DNA from: Candidatus Njordarchaeum guaymasense | Lineage (GTDB): Archaea > Asgardarchaeota > Njordarchaeia > Njordarchaeales > Njordarchaeaceae | Length of the DNA stretch: 5,038 nucleotides | Assembly (NCBI GenBank): GCA_030587605.1 | Contig: JAUQYT010000163.1 | Location: forward strand, 1 to 5,038 | Reading direction: 5' to 3' | Shown: positions 1 through 5,038 of the stretch, one piece after another | How positions within the stretch are numbered: position 1 is the first letter of the stretch | Layout: the number at the start of each line of letters is the position of its first letter | The notes under the pieces: generated by a model | What the model was told of the DNA's origin: nothing | What the model saw: only the letters and a program-made list of their open reading frames with translations | Databases searched by the model: none | Translations under genes and position numbers: made by a program

Positions 1-1
1 A

Positions 2-949
2 GTTGTTAAGTTGACGAAAGAAAAGTTTTCAAAAGGGTGCTTAATGTTCGTCGGGCAACGCCAATACGAGAGTCTAACAAGAGCTAGGAGACCAGACATC
101 TGGGTTAACCCATGGATACCCGGGAACATCGAGGCTTCTCCCATAAACGAGTGGACAGCGCTGCATGTGTGGCTCTACCTTATGAGGGAGAAGGTTGACG
201 CGAATCCCCTTTACTCGGAGGGAATGGATAGAATCGGCTGCTGGTTGTGTCCCGCTTGCGAAATGGCTGAGTTCAAGATCGTTGAGAGGAAACATCCGGA
301 ACTGTGGGGGCGATGGGAATCATACCTTCAGGGATGGTCAAAGAGGATGGGTTACGACGAAAGATGGGTGAAATATGGTTTATGGAGATGGCGAAAATAC
401 CCAGGTGGCATCCAAGACTTCATAACAGCCCAGAACATCAACGTCAACCCGAAGCAGGTGGACCACGATGAGGAAAGACTAGGCATTTCACTTGTAAGCG
501 GAACAAGACCTTGTGGAAAAGGAGGCATGAGCGTCGAAGGTGCGTTCAATCGCCCTCTGCAAGTTGAAGATGTGTCAAACATACTCAATAGCGTTGGAAT
601 AGTGAAGAAGACCAAGGGAGCCATCAGGTTGTGGAGTAAGGAGACTAATATCTACCTGTTTAATGACGGAAGAATCGTGATAAATGCACCCGATGAAAGA
701 ACAGCGAAACAGTATGTCCTCAAGCTCGCCATGACCATAAGCCGAATTGCAAGATGTGTCAAATGCGGATCATGTGTTTCCATCTGCCCAACGGCATCGG
801 TATCGCTTCAGGACAGCGGTCCCATCATTGACGAGGAGTCATGTTCCCACTGCGGACTGTGCACAAAAGTCTGTCCAGTAGCGCATTTTGACAAATTGGG
901 GGAATTGCGCTCGAGTCTCCTCAAGTCTGAATCTCCTATCACAGGCTAG
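2..949 (+). CDS. PAPS reductase-like protein with C-terminal 2x[4Fe-4S] ferredoxin domain (5' partial)
   Basis: This is the C-terminal part of an archaeal phosphoadenosine phosphosulfate (PAPS) reductase-family protein fused to a ferredoxin. The frame is open to the 5' edge. A TTG at position 11 is therefore very unlikely to be the true start, and most of the N-terminal nucleotide-binding half is missing. Counting from that TTG, GQRQYES (15-21) and RIGCWLCPAC (74-83; C77, C80, C83) are the family's C-terminal signatures, the latter suggesting metal or Fe-S binding. Residues 115-135 are rich in Trp, Tyr and Arg, as in the archaeal family. A mixed region (about 176-245) leads to a complete eight-cysteine ferredoxin: C249, C252, C255, C259P and C278, C281, C284, C288P. 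Members are cytosolic and annotated as adenylylsulfate or PAPS reductases, but the fused form's substrate is not established; thiolation or another sulfur or redox reaction is possible. It is convergent with the next gene. The family call is firm and the substrate is unknown. Confidence 0.88.
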   Translation, partial: VVKLTKEKFSKGCLMFVGQRQYESLTRARRPDIWVNPWIPGNIEASPINEWTALHVWLYLMREKVDANPLYSEGMDRIGCWLCPACEMAEFKIVERKHPELWGRWESYLQGWSKRMGYDERWVKYGLWRWRKYPGGIQDFITAQNINVNPKQVDHDEERLGISLVSGTRPCGKGGMSVEGAFNRPLQVEDVSNILNSVGIVKKTKGAIRLWSKETNIYLFNDGRIVINAPDERTAKQYVLKLAMTISRIARCVKCGSCVSICPTASVSLQDSGPIIDEESCSHCGLCTKVCPVAHFDKLGELRSSLLKSESPITG

Positions 950-991
950 CACACCAAAACATTAGGAAGAATCTGTGGAGATTTTGAGCGC

Positions 992-1948
992 TTATGGTCT
1001 CCATCCTTCAAGCAACGCTACCATTATCGATGAGCATGTAAGATCCGCTGTTGTCCCGGGGTTGAGTCTGTTTCCCTCCTCGGCAAGAGCCACATCCAAG
1101 CTTTCAGCCATTTTCCTGCCCTTTCCACTTGTAAGACCACCAGCATCAAGTATCTCCTTGGCACGCTTGGCTAGATCGCGGGCAGCGGATTCGCCTTTCT
1201 TTCGGATAACAAGTGAGTCCAGCTCCGTGGAGAGAATTGTCAGAAATGTGTGGACTGTGGCGATGTTGATATCCTGTGTCTCTCCTAAAATCCTCACGAA
1301 GGTTGGGTGCCCGATTTCGAAGGTCACCCTCATGTTGGTTACAAGTTCTCTACTTATGTTGTCCCAAGATGAGCTCATCTCGAAAATCCTGTAGAGAGGT
1401 ATGTTCTTCTTCATGATCTCATTACGAGAAGCCTCAGAGTTAACATCAAGCTCGGTAACCGGACGCAAGCTGCCTGGTCTTGCCACGCTAATAGCTTCAT
1501 AGACGTTAACAGCGTCTCTGGGAGTCGTACCATGTACTACTCGGTCTACCTCCTTCCTCATCCCACCAGGAGTCATCATCCCCGAGGAGGACGCTGACCC
1601 AGCAGCGACGCATAGTGGAGCAAGAAGCAATACTGAACCTAGGTTGGTGTTGCCGCCATGCTGCCATCTCTGCGTGTCCGAAATCGCCTTCAGGATATGT
1701 TTGCCTAATTCCACTTCGCTTGCAGTTACCCTGTTTAGACCAAGGAGTGCGCCGTTTATCGCTAGCGTGGTCATTGCAGGTTCAATAGCCACCGCGCTGC
1801 AGAGAAAATGTTCATACCTAGTTTTATCAAAGTCTCTAACGCGATGAATATTCCCTGGCTTTGGGTATCCACTTACCTCTAGGAGAATGGATAGCGCGGC
1901 GCATCTTCCGATTTCATCGGCGACATCGGAGAGCACGAATTCCTGCAA
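992..1948 (-). CDS. citG: CitG/MdcB-family triphosphoribosyl-dephospho-CoA synthase-like protein
   Basis: The 318-residue product belongs to the CitG/MdcB family. Characterised members join ATP and dephospho-CoA into 2'-(5''-triphosphoribosyl)-3'-dephospho-CoA, the prosthetic-group precursor for the acyl carrier proteins of citrate lyase and malonate decarboxylase. Visible family signatures are EVSGYPKPGNIHR (24-36), GGNTNLGSVLLLAPL (98-112) and NPGTTADL (296-303) near the C-terminus. The length is close to that of bacterial CitG and the gene looks intact. The start is TTG (1946-1948 on the + strand), chosen because GAGGG lies 7 bases upstream. No ATG exists between the upstream stop and this codon, and the next candidate is a GTG four codons in. 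No citrate lyase or malonate decarboxylase gene is in the window, so the archaeal substrate may differ. It is divergent from the acyl-CoA synthetase alpha subunit, which hints at CoA chemistry. Family confidence is high and exact activity is unproven. Confidence 0.87.
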   Translation of the reverse strand: MQEFVLSDVADEIGRCAALSILLEVSGYPKPGNIHRVRDFDKTRYEHFLCSAVAIEPAMTTLAINGALLGLNRVTASEVELGKHILKAISDTQRWQHGGNTNLGSVLLLAPLCVAAGSASSSGMMTPGGMRKEVDRVVHGTTPRDAVNVYEAISVARPGSLRPVTELDVNSEASRNEIMKKNIPLYRIFEMSSSWDNISRELVTNMRVTFEIGHPTFVRILGETQDINIATVHTFLTILSTELDSLVIRKKGESAARDLAKRAKEILDAGGLTSGKGRKMAESLDVALAEEGNRLNPGTTADLTCSSIMVALLEGWRP

Positions 1949-1955
1949 GTTACAA

Positions 1956-1960
1956 CCCTC
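1956..1960 (-). promoter_or_regulatory. Ribosome binding site of the citG-like gene
   Basis: On the minus strand this reads GAGGG, seven bases before the TTG at 1948. It matches the archaeal anti-Shine-Dalgarno core and is the main reason for accepting the TTG as start, as no ATG is available upstream in the frame. Confidence 0.6.
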
Positions 1961-2052
1961 TCTATTCCAGGAAGATACCCACGAATGTTAACTCGCTACT
2001 ACACGTATCGCATTTCGAGATATAGCGTTATTGGTTTTCATACAATTCTAGT

Positions 2053-2069
2053 TTATTTAATAGTTTTGG
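2053..2069 (-). promoter_or_regulatory. Candidate archaeal BRE/TATA promoter for the citG-like gene
   Basis: Read on the minus strand, a CCAAAAC segment is followed by TATTAAATAA, resembling a TFB-recognition element next to a TATA box. Transcription would be expected to begin about 25 bases further on, near 2031-2033, leaving a leader of about 83 bases before the TTG start. The call rests on pattern alone in an AT-rich region. Confidence 0.4.
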
Positions 2070-2155
2070 TAACGAGACCCGACGTATTTCCAGTGCGAGC
2101 TGTATATTGGAAGGTTCATTTTCTCTTGCGTTCATATCACTTTCCCCCGTGACCG

Positions 2156-2172
2156 ATCAAACACTTAAATAA
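2156..2172 (+). promoter_or_regulatory. Candidate archaeal BRE/TATA promoter for the acyl-CoA synthetase alpha gene
   Basis: ATCAAACA followed by CTTAAATAA (2164-2172) resembles a BRE plus TATA box. Initiation would be expected near 2193, giving a leader of about 115 bases before the ATG at 2309. The TATA-like core overlaps the left arm of an inverted repeat, which could be an operator. The prediction is from pattern only. Confidence 0.42.
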
Positions 2173-2254
2173 CAAATGGGGAATATGAATTCTCGGCAAA
2201 GTTAAGTGTCTATTCAACTGATTCATAATTCCGGCCCGCAAGATGTCAATTAAC

Positions 2255-2278
2255 GATGTGGGAGAGACATTTCACATC
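2255..2278 (+). promoter_or_regulatory. Candidate leader hairpin upstream of the acyl-CoA synthetase alpha gene
   Basis: GATGTGGGA (2255-2263) can pair with TTTCACATC (2270-2278), forming nine base pairs including two G-U pairs, around a six-base loop (GAGACA). It ends about 30 bases before the ATG and just ahead of the ribosome binding region. It could affect translation or transcript stability. It matches no riboswitch class I recognise, and a chance hairpin is possible. Confidence 0.3.
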
Positions 2279-2295
2279 TAAAGGAATAGATGGTT

Positions 2296-2300
2296 GAGGG
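2296..2300 (+). promoter_or_regulatory. Ribosome binding site selecting the ATG at 2309
   Basis: GAGGG lies eight bases before the ATG at 2309. The alternative start, an in-frame TTG at 2294, overlaps this motif and has only a weaker AAAGGA (2280-2285) before it. This favours the ATG and a 500-residue product over the 505-residue version. Confidence 0.55.
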
Positions 2301-2308
2301 CGATTCCC

Positions 2309-3811
2309 ATGTGTGAATCACAACCAGACAAACTTGATATATTATTCAATCCAAGAAGCATAGCCCTCATTGGTGCCAGTAGCAATCCTTTCAAATGGGG
2401 GTTCATTGTCCCCACCAACATATTGACGGGTGGGTACAAAGGTCAACTGTTTCTCGTTAATCCCAAAGAGAAGAGAATATTCAATAGGGAGGTCTATCCG
2501 AACCTCGACGCGGTGCCTGAGGAAATAGATATAGCCACCATAGTAACCCCCGCAGATACGGTCGCCTCAATCATGGAGGACTGCGTGAAGAAAGGTGTTA
2601 GGGCGACCATAGTAATAACGGCTGGCTTCAGCGAAGCAGGAGAGAAGGGGGCAGAGCTAGAGAAGGATTTAGTAGACATCGCACAAAGAGGAGGGATAAT
2701 TCTTGTTGGACCCAATACGATGGGGATATACAGTGCATATCTCAGCCTGTATGCGTTGATGCCTCCAGTCAGACCTAGACCCGGTAGGGTTGCGTTCGTC
2801 TCCCAAAGTGGAAACTTGGGAACTCAGCTTCTGGATATGGGTGAATCCGTTGGGATTGGCTTCAGCAAATTTGTGAGTTCAGGCAATGAGGCTGCGACGA
2901 GATGCGTCGACTACATAAGGTACTTTGGTAGAGATCCGGAAACAAAAGTCATCCTAGCGTATCTCGAGGGTTTGAAAGGAAATGAGGCCGGAAGAGAATT
3001 CATGGAGGTTGCGACTGAGATAACTAAGAAGAAGCCCATGATAGTATACAAAGCTGGTCGCTCTGAAGCAGGCGCGAGAGCCGCTAAGTCACATTGTGGA
3101 GCACTTGCTGGATCTAAGCGGGTTTACGATGCAGCCTTCAAACAGTGCGGAATCATTCAGGCGTCAACAATAGAGGAATTGCTTGACTTAGCAAAGGCTT
3201 TCGAGGGATCTCCGCTTCCCAAAGGGAAACGTGTCGGAATCCTAACTTGGGGAGGCGGGTACGGTGTGGTCACAGCCGACGCGTGTGAAGAGGCTGGACT
3301 TGAGGTTGCCACACTCTCTCCTAACCTCATTGCTGAGCTTGACAAGATTCTTCCGCCCTACTGGAGTAGGGGTAATCCGGTTGATCTTGTCGGAACACTT
3401 GATAGGAAGGCTCACATCAAGTGCTTCGATCTACTTGCCAAGAGTGGCGACACTGATGCAACCATTGCCCTGGGTGTTATCGCTGGCGCATCGCGTTTCG
3501 TTGAGCTCATCATGAAGTCTCCAAATGTCCCCGATGTGAAGGGGGCGGAAGCGTTCATAAAGATATTTGAGAAGGGCGATAACGACTTCATAAACGAGAT
3601 ATCGAAGCTTGTCGCGCAACACAAGAAACCAGTGGTAGCAGTCACTCTAACCTCAGCGGGAGGAGAAGTTGCTGATAAACTGCAGCAAAAGAAAAACATG
3701 CTGGTATACCCGACACCAGAAAAAGCGGCCAAGATCCTGTCTAAACTATACGAGTACCAAAGATACCTTGATAAGACACTTGGAAGACCCAAAAAAAGTG
3801 ATATAGCCTAG
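2309..3811 (+). CDS. acdA: ADP-forming acyl-CoA (acetyl-CoA) synthetase, alpha subunit
   Basis: This is the alpha subunit of a nucleoside-diphosphate-forming acyl-CoA synthetase (acetate--CoA ligase, ADP-forming), which converts acyl-CoA, ADP and phosphate to acid, CoA and ATP in the archaeal cytosol. Numbered from the ATG, an N-terminal Rossmann CoA-binding domain (about 10-130) carries GASS (22-25), VNPK (50-53) and GPNTMG (134-139). A succinyl-CoA-synthetase-like domain has SQSGNLG (165-171), the conserved Glu of YLEG (E220) and the phosphorylated histidine in KSHCGALAG (H262), close to His257 of the Pyrococcus furiosus enzyme. A third ligase domain contains LTWGGGYG (about 312-319) and NPVDLVG (356-362). 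It is slightly longer than typical alpha subunits and appears intact. Catalysis needs an ATP-grasp beta domain; it is not fused here and no beta gene is in the window, so it must be elsewhere or absent. The acyl substrate cannot be read from sequence. Start chosen from GAGGG at 2296-2300. Confidence 0.9.
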   Translation: MCESQPDKLDILFNPRSIALIGASSNPFKWGFIVPTNILTGGYKGQLFLVNPKEKRIFNREVYPNLDAVPEEIDIATIVTPADTVASIMEDCVKKGVRATIVITAGFSEAGEKGAELEKDLVDIAQRGGIILVGPNTMGIYSAYLSLYALMPPVRPRPGRVAFVSQSGNLGTQLLDMGESVGIGFSKFVSSGNEAATRCVDYIRYFGRDPETKVILAYLEGLKGNEAGREFMEVATEITKKKPMIVYKAGRSEAGARAAKSHCGALAGSKRVYDAAFKQCGIIQASTIEELLDLAKAFEGSPLPKGKRVGILTWGGGYGVVTADACEEAGLEVATLSPNLIAELDKILPPYWSRGNPVDLVGTLDRKAHIKCFDLLAKSGDTDATIALGVIAGASRFVELIMKSPNVPDVKGAEAFIKIFEKGDNDFINEISKLVAQHKKPVVAVTLTSAGGEVADKLQQKKNMLVYPTPEKAAKILSKLYEYQRYLDKTLGRPKKSDIA

Positions 3812-3849
3812 TTACTGAGAAGTTATCATCTATAGATTCGGGGTGGACC

Positions 3850-4197
3850 ATGGAGATGATAGAAAAACTAGTAAATACAGCAGCTAAAGACTTTGGATTT
3901 CCCCATTATATCACACAGAAGGATCTAAGAGAGAAGCTCAATGGCGTCTTCAGAAATGCGTTTGGATGCGACGCTGAGGGCTACTACGATTTCTACCATG
4001 AACCATTCTTCCACTCAGCCCTCGTAGCAAATGTAAGAGAAAAGAAGTGTCTAGTAATAAGCGAAGATGCAACGTCTCTCAAGAAAGTTGGAGAGAAGAT
4101 AAGAACTGAGCTTGACTGTGAGGTCAAGGAAATACCTTGGAATGAAACACCTTTAGCAAAATCGGATACTGGGAAAAGCCCTAGACGAAGAATATAG
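3850..4197 (+). CDS. Small protein of unknown function, probably frameshifted near its C-terminus
   Basis: I do not recognise this 115-residue protein. It starts 38 bases after the acyl-CoA synthetase alpha gene on the same strand, so it may be co-transcribed. GGGGTGG (3840-3846) precedes the ATG at 3850; the second ATG at 3856 has the better spacing (nine bases from the motif) and would drop two residues. It looks soluble and charged, with no signal peptide or membrane helix. There is an aromatic and histidine-rich stretch (YYDFYHEPFFHS, 45-56) and cysteines at 40, 67 and 90. Residues up to about 103 look like a folded alpha/beta domain. The last dozen (ending TGKSPRRRI) do not, whereas the +1 frame from about 4163 to 4243 reads like a natural C-terminus (ALDEEYRDS then ILPPRYRKVIES). 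A one-base insertion, possibly in the AAAA run at 4158-4161, would explain this. It is real coding sequence, but its end is uncertain. Confidence 0.7.
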   Translation: MEMIEKLVNTAAKDFGFPHYITQKDLREKLNGVFRNAFGCDAEGYYDFYHEPFFHSALVANVREKKCLVISEDATSLKKVGEKIRTELDCEVKEIPWNETPLAKSDTGKSPRRRI

Positions 4198-4243
4198 AGA
4201 TAGCATTCTCCCTCCTCGATATCGTAAAGTCATCGAAAGTTGA
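4157..4243 (+). other. Probable out-of-frame C-terminal continuation of the 3850 gene
   Basis: In the frame one base downstream of the preceding gene, codons run open from just after a TAG (4154-4156) to a TGA at 4241-4243. They encode a charged, plausible C-terminal helix and tail including ALDEEYRDS and ILPPRYRKVIES. Removing one A from 4158-4161 would join the frames as PLANRILGKA and give a product of about 130 residues. The new stop would overlap a TTG start at 4240 by four bases (TTGA), an arrangement common within operons. This may be a sequencing or assembly error, a true mutation or, less likely, programmed frameshifting. Confidence 0.5.
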
Positions 4244-4269
4244 TAATTCGTCAGGAAAACCGAATCGTT

Positions 4270-4575
4270 ATGGTGTTTGCGATGCTTGCCCCTAAGACTC
4301 CTGAAAGTGTAGCATTTGCGTACGTCAAACAGAATGTAGGCGAAAACTATCGAATAAGCAAAGTTATCTCTGAGGACGGTAACGTGAGAGTCACTTTTGA
4401 CGGTTTCTTCCATGGGAAGTGCCCTACATGTGGACACCAGATTGAACAGAAGGTTGAGGGTGTCTTCAGCATCGTTGTCAGAAAGAAAGACTTCAAGGTA
4501 GTTAAGGAACCTAATCTGAAAGAGTTGAAAAAGAAGGTCGTTAAAGCAGGGTTGGGGTTTCTTCTAAAGCGATAG
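4270..4575 (+). CDS. Small CPTCGH-containing protein of unknown function
   Basis: I do not recognise a named family. From the ATG at 4270 the product has 101 residues. An alpha/beta region includes TPESVAFAYVKQNVG (10-24), which resembles a short helix. It is followed by GKCPTCGH (49-56), a single zinc-ribbon-like CxxC knuckle with a nearby histidine, and then a Lys-rich tail (81-101) ending in LGFLLKR. With only one CxxC pair, metal binding would need His56, another ligand or dimerisation. The start is uncertain. TTG at 4240 would extend it ten residues and overlap the stop of the frame-corrected upstream gene; ATG 4270 has AGGA 13 bases upstream; ATG 4282, just before APKTPES, has GGTG six bases upstream and may be the best conserved start. 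It lies downstream of the other unknown gene and is probably in the same transcript. The reading frame and codon choice look genuinely coding; function is unassigned. Confidence 0.65.
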   Translation: MVFAMLAPKTPESVAFAYVKQNVGENYRISKVISEDGNVRVTFDGFFHGKCPTCGHQIEQKVEGVFSIVVRKKDFKVVKEPNLKELKKKVVKAGLGFLLKR

Positions 4576-4576
4576 G

Positions 4577-4583
4577 TATAAAA
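4577..4583 (+). promoter_or_regulatory. Candidate TATA box for the membrane protein gene
   Basis: TATAAAA begins two bases after the stop codon of the preceding gene. Initiation would be expected about 25 bases on, near 4605, leaving a leader of about 40 bases with the GAGGTG ribosome binding site. No strong BRE precedes it. A 7-base inverted repeat (TAGGTAT 4573-4579, ATACCTA 4600-4606) brackets the interval between the box and the expected start point. Confidence 0.4.
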
Positions 4584-4632
4584 CTCGGGTATAAGCAGAA
4601 TACCTACCACGACAATAGCCACTCGATTGCAC

Positions 4633-4638
4633 GAGGTG
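4633..4638 (+). promoter_or_regulatory. Strong Shine-Dalgarno sequence of the membrane protein gene
   Basis: GAGGTG lies eight bases before the ATG at 4647 and is the best archaeal-type Shine-Dalgarno match in the window. It settles the start of the gene that runs off the 3' edge. Confidence 0.7.
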
Positions 4639-4646
4639 TCCGAAGA

Positions 4647-5038
4647 ATGTCCAAGAAGCATGTTGGCAGCAAGGAACAATCAAAACCTAAGAGCGGCGTC
4701 GCGAAGCAACAACCTAGGGGCTACAAGTTGTATAGAGTCAGCCTATGTTTCTGTCTCCTGGCGTCCATCCTGATAATCGTGGAAGGGGTTGTACTTGCGT
4801 TTGTCTCGCCTCTACTCTATGGTATTCAGCTTCTGCCATCTTGGGGAGGATACATCGATCTACTATTGGGAATCATCATACTCATCGGATTCCTCGTAGT
4901 AGTGAAACTGAATAGTCGCAGGACGGCTAGAACCCTGGGCGCGACCTCCATCGGGCTATCCGCCGTCATTAGCCTAATCCTCTTTGGAGGAGGCTTCTAC
5001 GTCGGATTCATTCTAGGGCTGACGGGAGCACTCCTAAC
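4647..5038 (+). CDS. Multi-helix membrane protein of unknown function (3' partial)
   Basis: An ATG at 4647 opens a frame that stays open for 130 codons to the window end. The first 30 residues are hydrophilic and basic (Lys/Arg/Gln-rich, probably cytoplasmic). They are followed by hydrophobic segments at about 31-58, 69-88, 97-113 and 116-130, the last one cut off. A basic loop (KLNSRRTAR, 87-95) separates helices two and three, fitting a cytoplasmic loop by the positive-inside rule. The glycine-rich GGGFYVGFILGL (114-125) resembles the last helix of many small four-helix archaeal membrane proteins, so the true end may lie soon after the window. I see no catalytic motif or transporter signature. 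The GAGGTG motif eight bases upstream supports the start, and a TATA-like box at 4577 suggests its own promoter. It is clearly coding; function is unknown. Confidence 0.75.
   Translation, partial: MSKKHVGSKEQSKPKSGVAKQQPRGYKLYRVSLCFCLLASILIIVEGVVLAFVSPLLYGIQLLPSWGGYIDLLLGIIILIGFLVVVKLNSRRTARTLGATSIGLSAVISLILFGGGFYVGFILGLTGALL

Larger units (their letters stand above)
1949..2308. other. Gene-free divergent control region
   Basis: About 360 bases separate the divergent citG-like and acyl-CoA synthetase alpha genes. I see no convincing coding frame, tRNA or known riboswitch in it. It is more AT-rich than its flanks and holds a candidate minus-strand promoter (2053-2069), a candidate plus-strand promoter (2156-2172), an 8-base inverted repeat (2161-2168 and 2202-2209), a hairpin (2255-2278) and a minute overlapping reading frame (2290-2316). 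If the promoter guesses are right, both genes have leaders of roughly 80 to 115 bases, long for archaea, so leader-based control is conceivable. Confidence 0.6.

Noticed and set aside
11..13. TTG as the true start of the PAPS-reductase-like gene
   Set aside because: The frame is open to the window edge and the family needs a large N-terminal nucleotide-binding domain before GQRQYES, so the gene is cut by the window.
950..991. Possible terminator between the convergent first two genes
   Set aside because: Only short TTTT runs occur on either strand and no stable hairpin was seen; not enough to call.
975..1394. 139-codon plus-strand frame
   Set aside because: It is antisense to the CitG-family gene, whose conserved motifs show that the minus strand codes; it has no credible start context of its own.
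3412..3792. 126-codon minus-strand frame
   Set aside because: It is fully antisense to the third domain of the acyl-CoA synthetase alpha subunit, with a Ser/Thr-rich composition typical of shadow frames.
3791..3797. A7 run near the end of the acyl-CoA synthetase gene as a slippery frameshift site
   Set aside because: A -1 shift there meets a stop almost at once, and the in-frame end is only a few codons away, so a shift would do little.
3828..3837. Perfect 10-base palindrome ATCTATAGAT between acdA and the next gene
   Set aside because: It is AT-rich with no loop and no following T-run, so it is a poor terminator or operator candidate and could arise by chance.
4347..4679. 110-codon minus-strand frame
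   Set aside because: It is antisense to the CPTCGH protein and to the start of the membrane protein gene; its composition is unconvincing and no ribosome binding site is seen.

Overview
The window looks archaeal. It carries a PAPS-reductase-like protein ending in a two-cluster ferredoxin domain and a separately encoded alpha subunit of an ADP-forming acyl-CoA synthetase. Several starts are preceded by GAGG/GGTG-type Shine-Dalgarno sequences, and AT-rich boxes resembling archaeal BRE/TATA elements lie in the gene-free stretches. Base composition is balanced and the genes are mostly small and tightly spaced. An uncultivated, probably anaerobic archaeon (for example of the Bathyarchaeia or Asgard groups) would fit, but the sequence alone does not fix the lineage.

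Layout. Bases 2-949 (+) are the C-terminal part of a PAPS-reductase/ferredoxin fusion whose N-terminus lies outside the window. Convergent to it, after a 42-base gap, is a CitG/MdcB-family (triphosphoribosyl-dephospho-CoA synthase-like) gene at 992-1948 (-). A gene-free region of about 360 bases follows (1949-2308). It separates citG from the divergent acyl-CoA synthetase alpha-subunit gene and contains candidate promoters for both directions, an inverted repeat and a candidate leader hairpin. The alpha subunit (2309-3811, +) keeps the phospho-histidine, but no ATP-grasp beta subunit is present. Downstream on the same strand are two small genes of unknown function (3850-4197 and about 4270-4575). 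The first appears to have lost its natural C-terminus through a one-base frameshift near 4158-4162: protein-like sequence continues in the next frame to a TGA at 4241-4243. The last gene (4647 to the 3' edge, +) is a multi-helix membrane protein with a strong ribosome binding site, cut by the window end.

How the genes may relate. The alpha subunit and the two following small genes could form an operon (gaps of 38 and at most about 70 bases). CitG and the acyl-CoA synthetase both concern CoA or CoA-derived groups and share a divergent control region, but a common pathway is only an inference. No mobile element, CRISPR array, tRNA or rRNA was seen.
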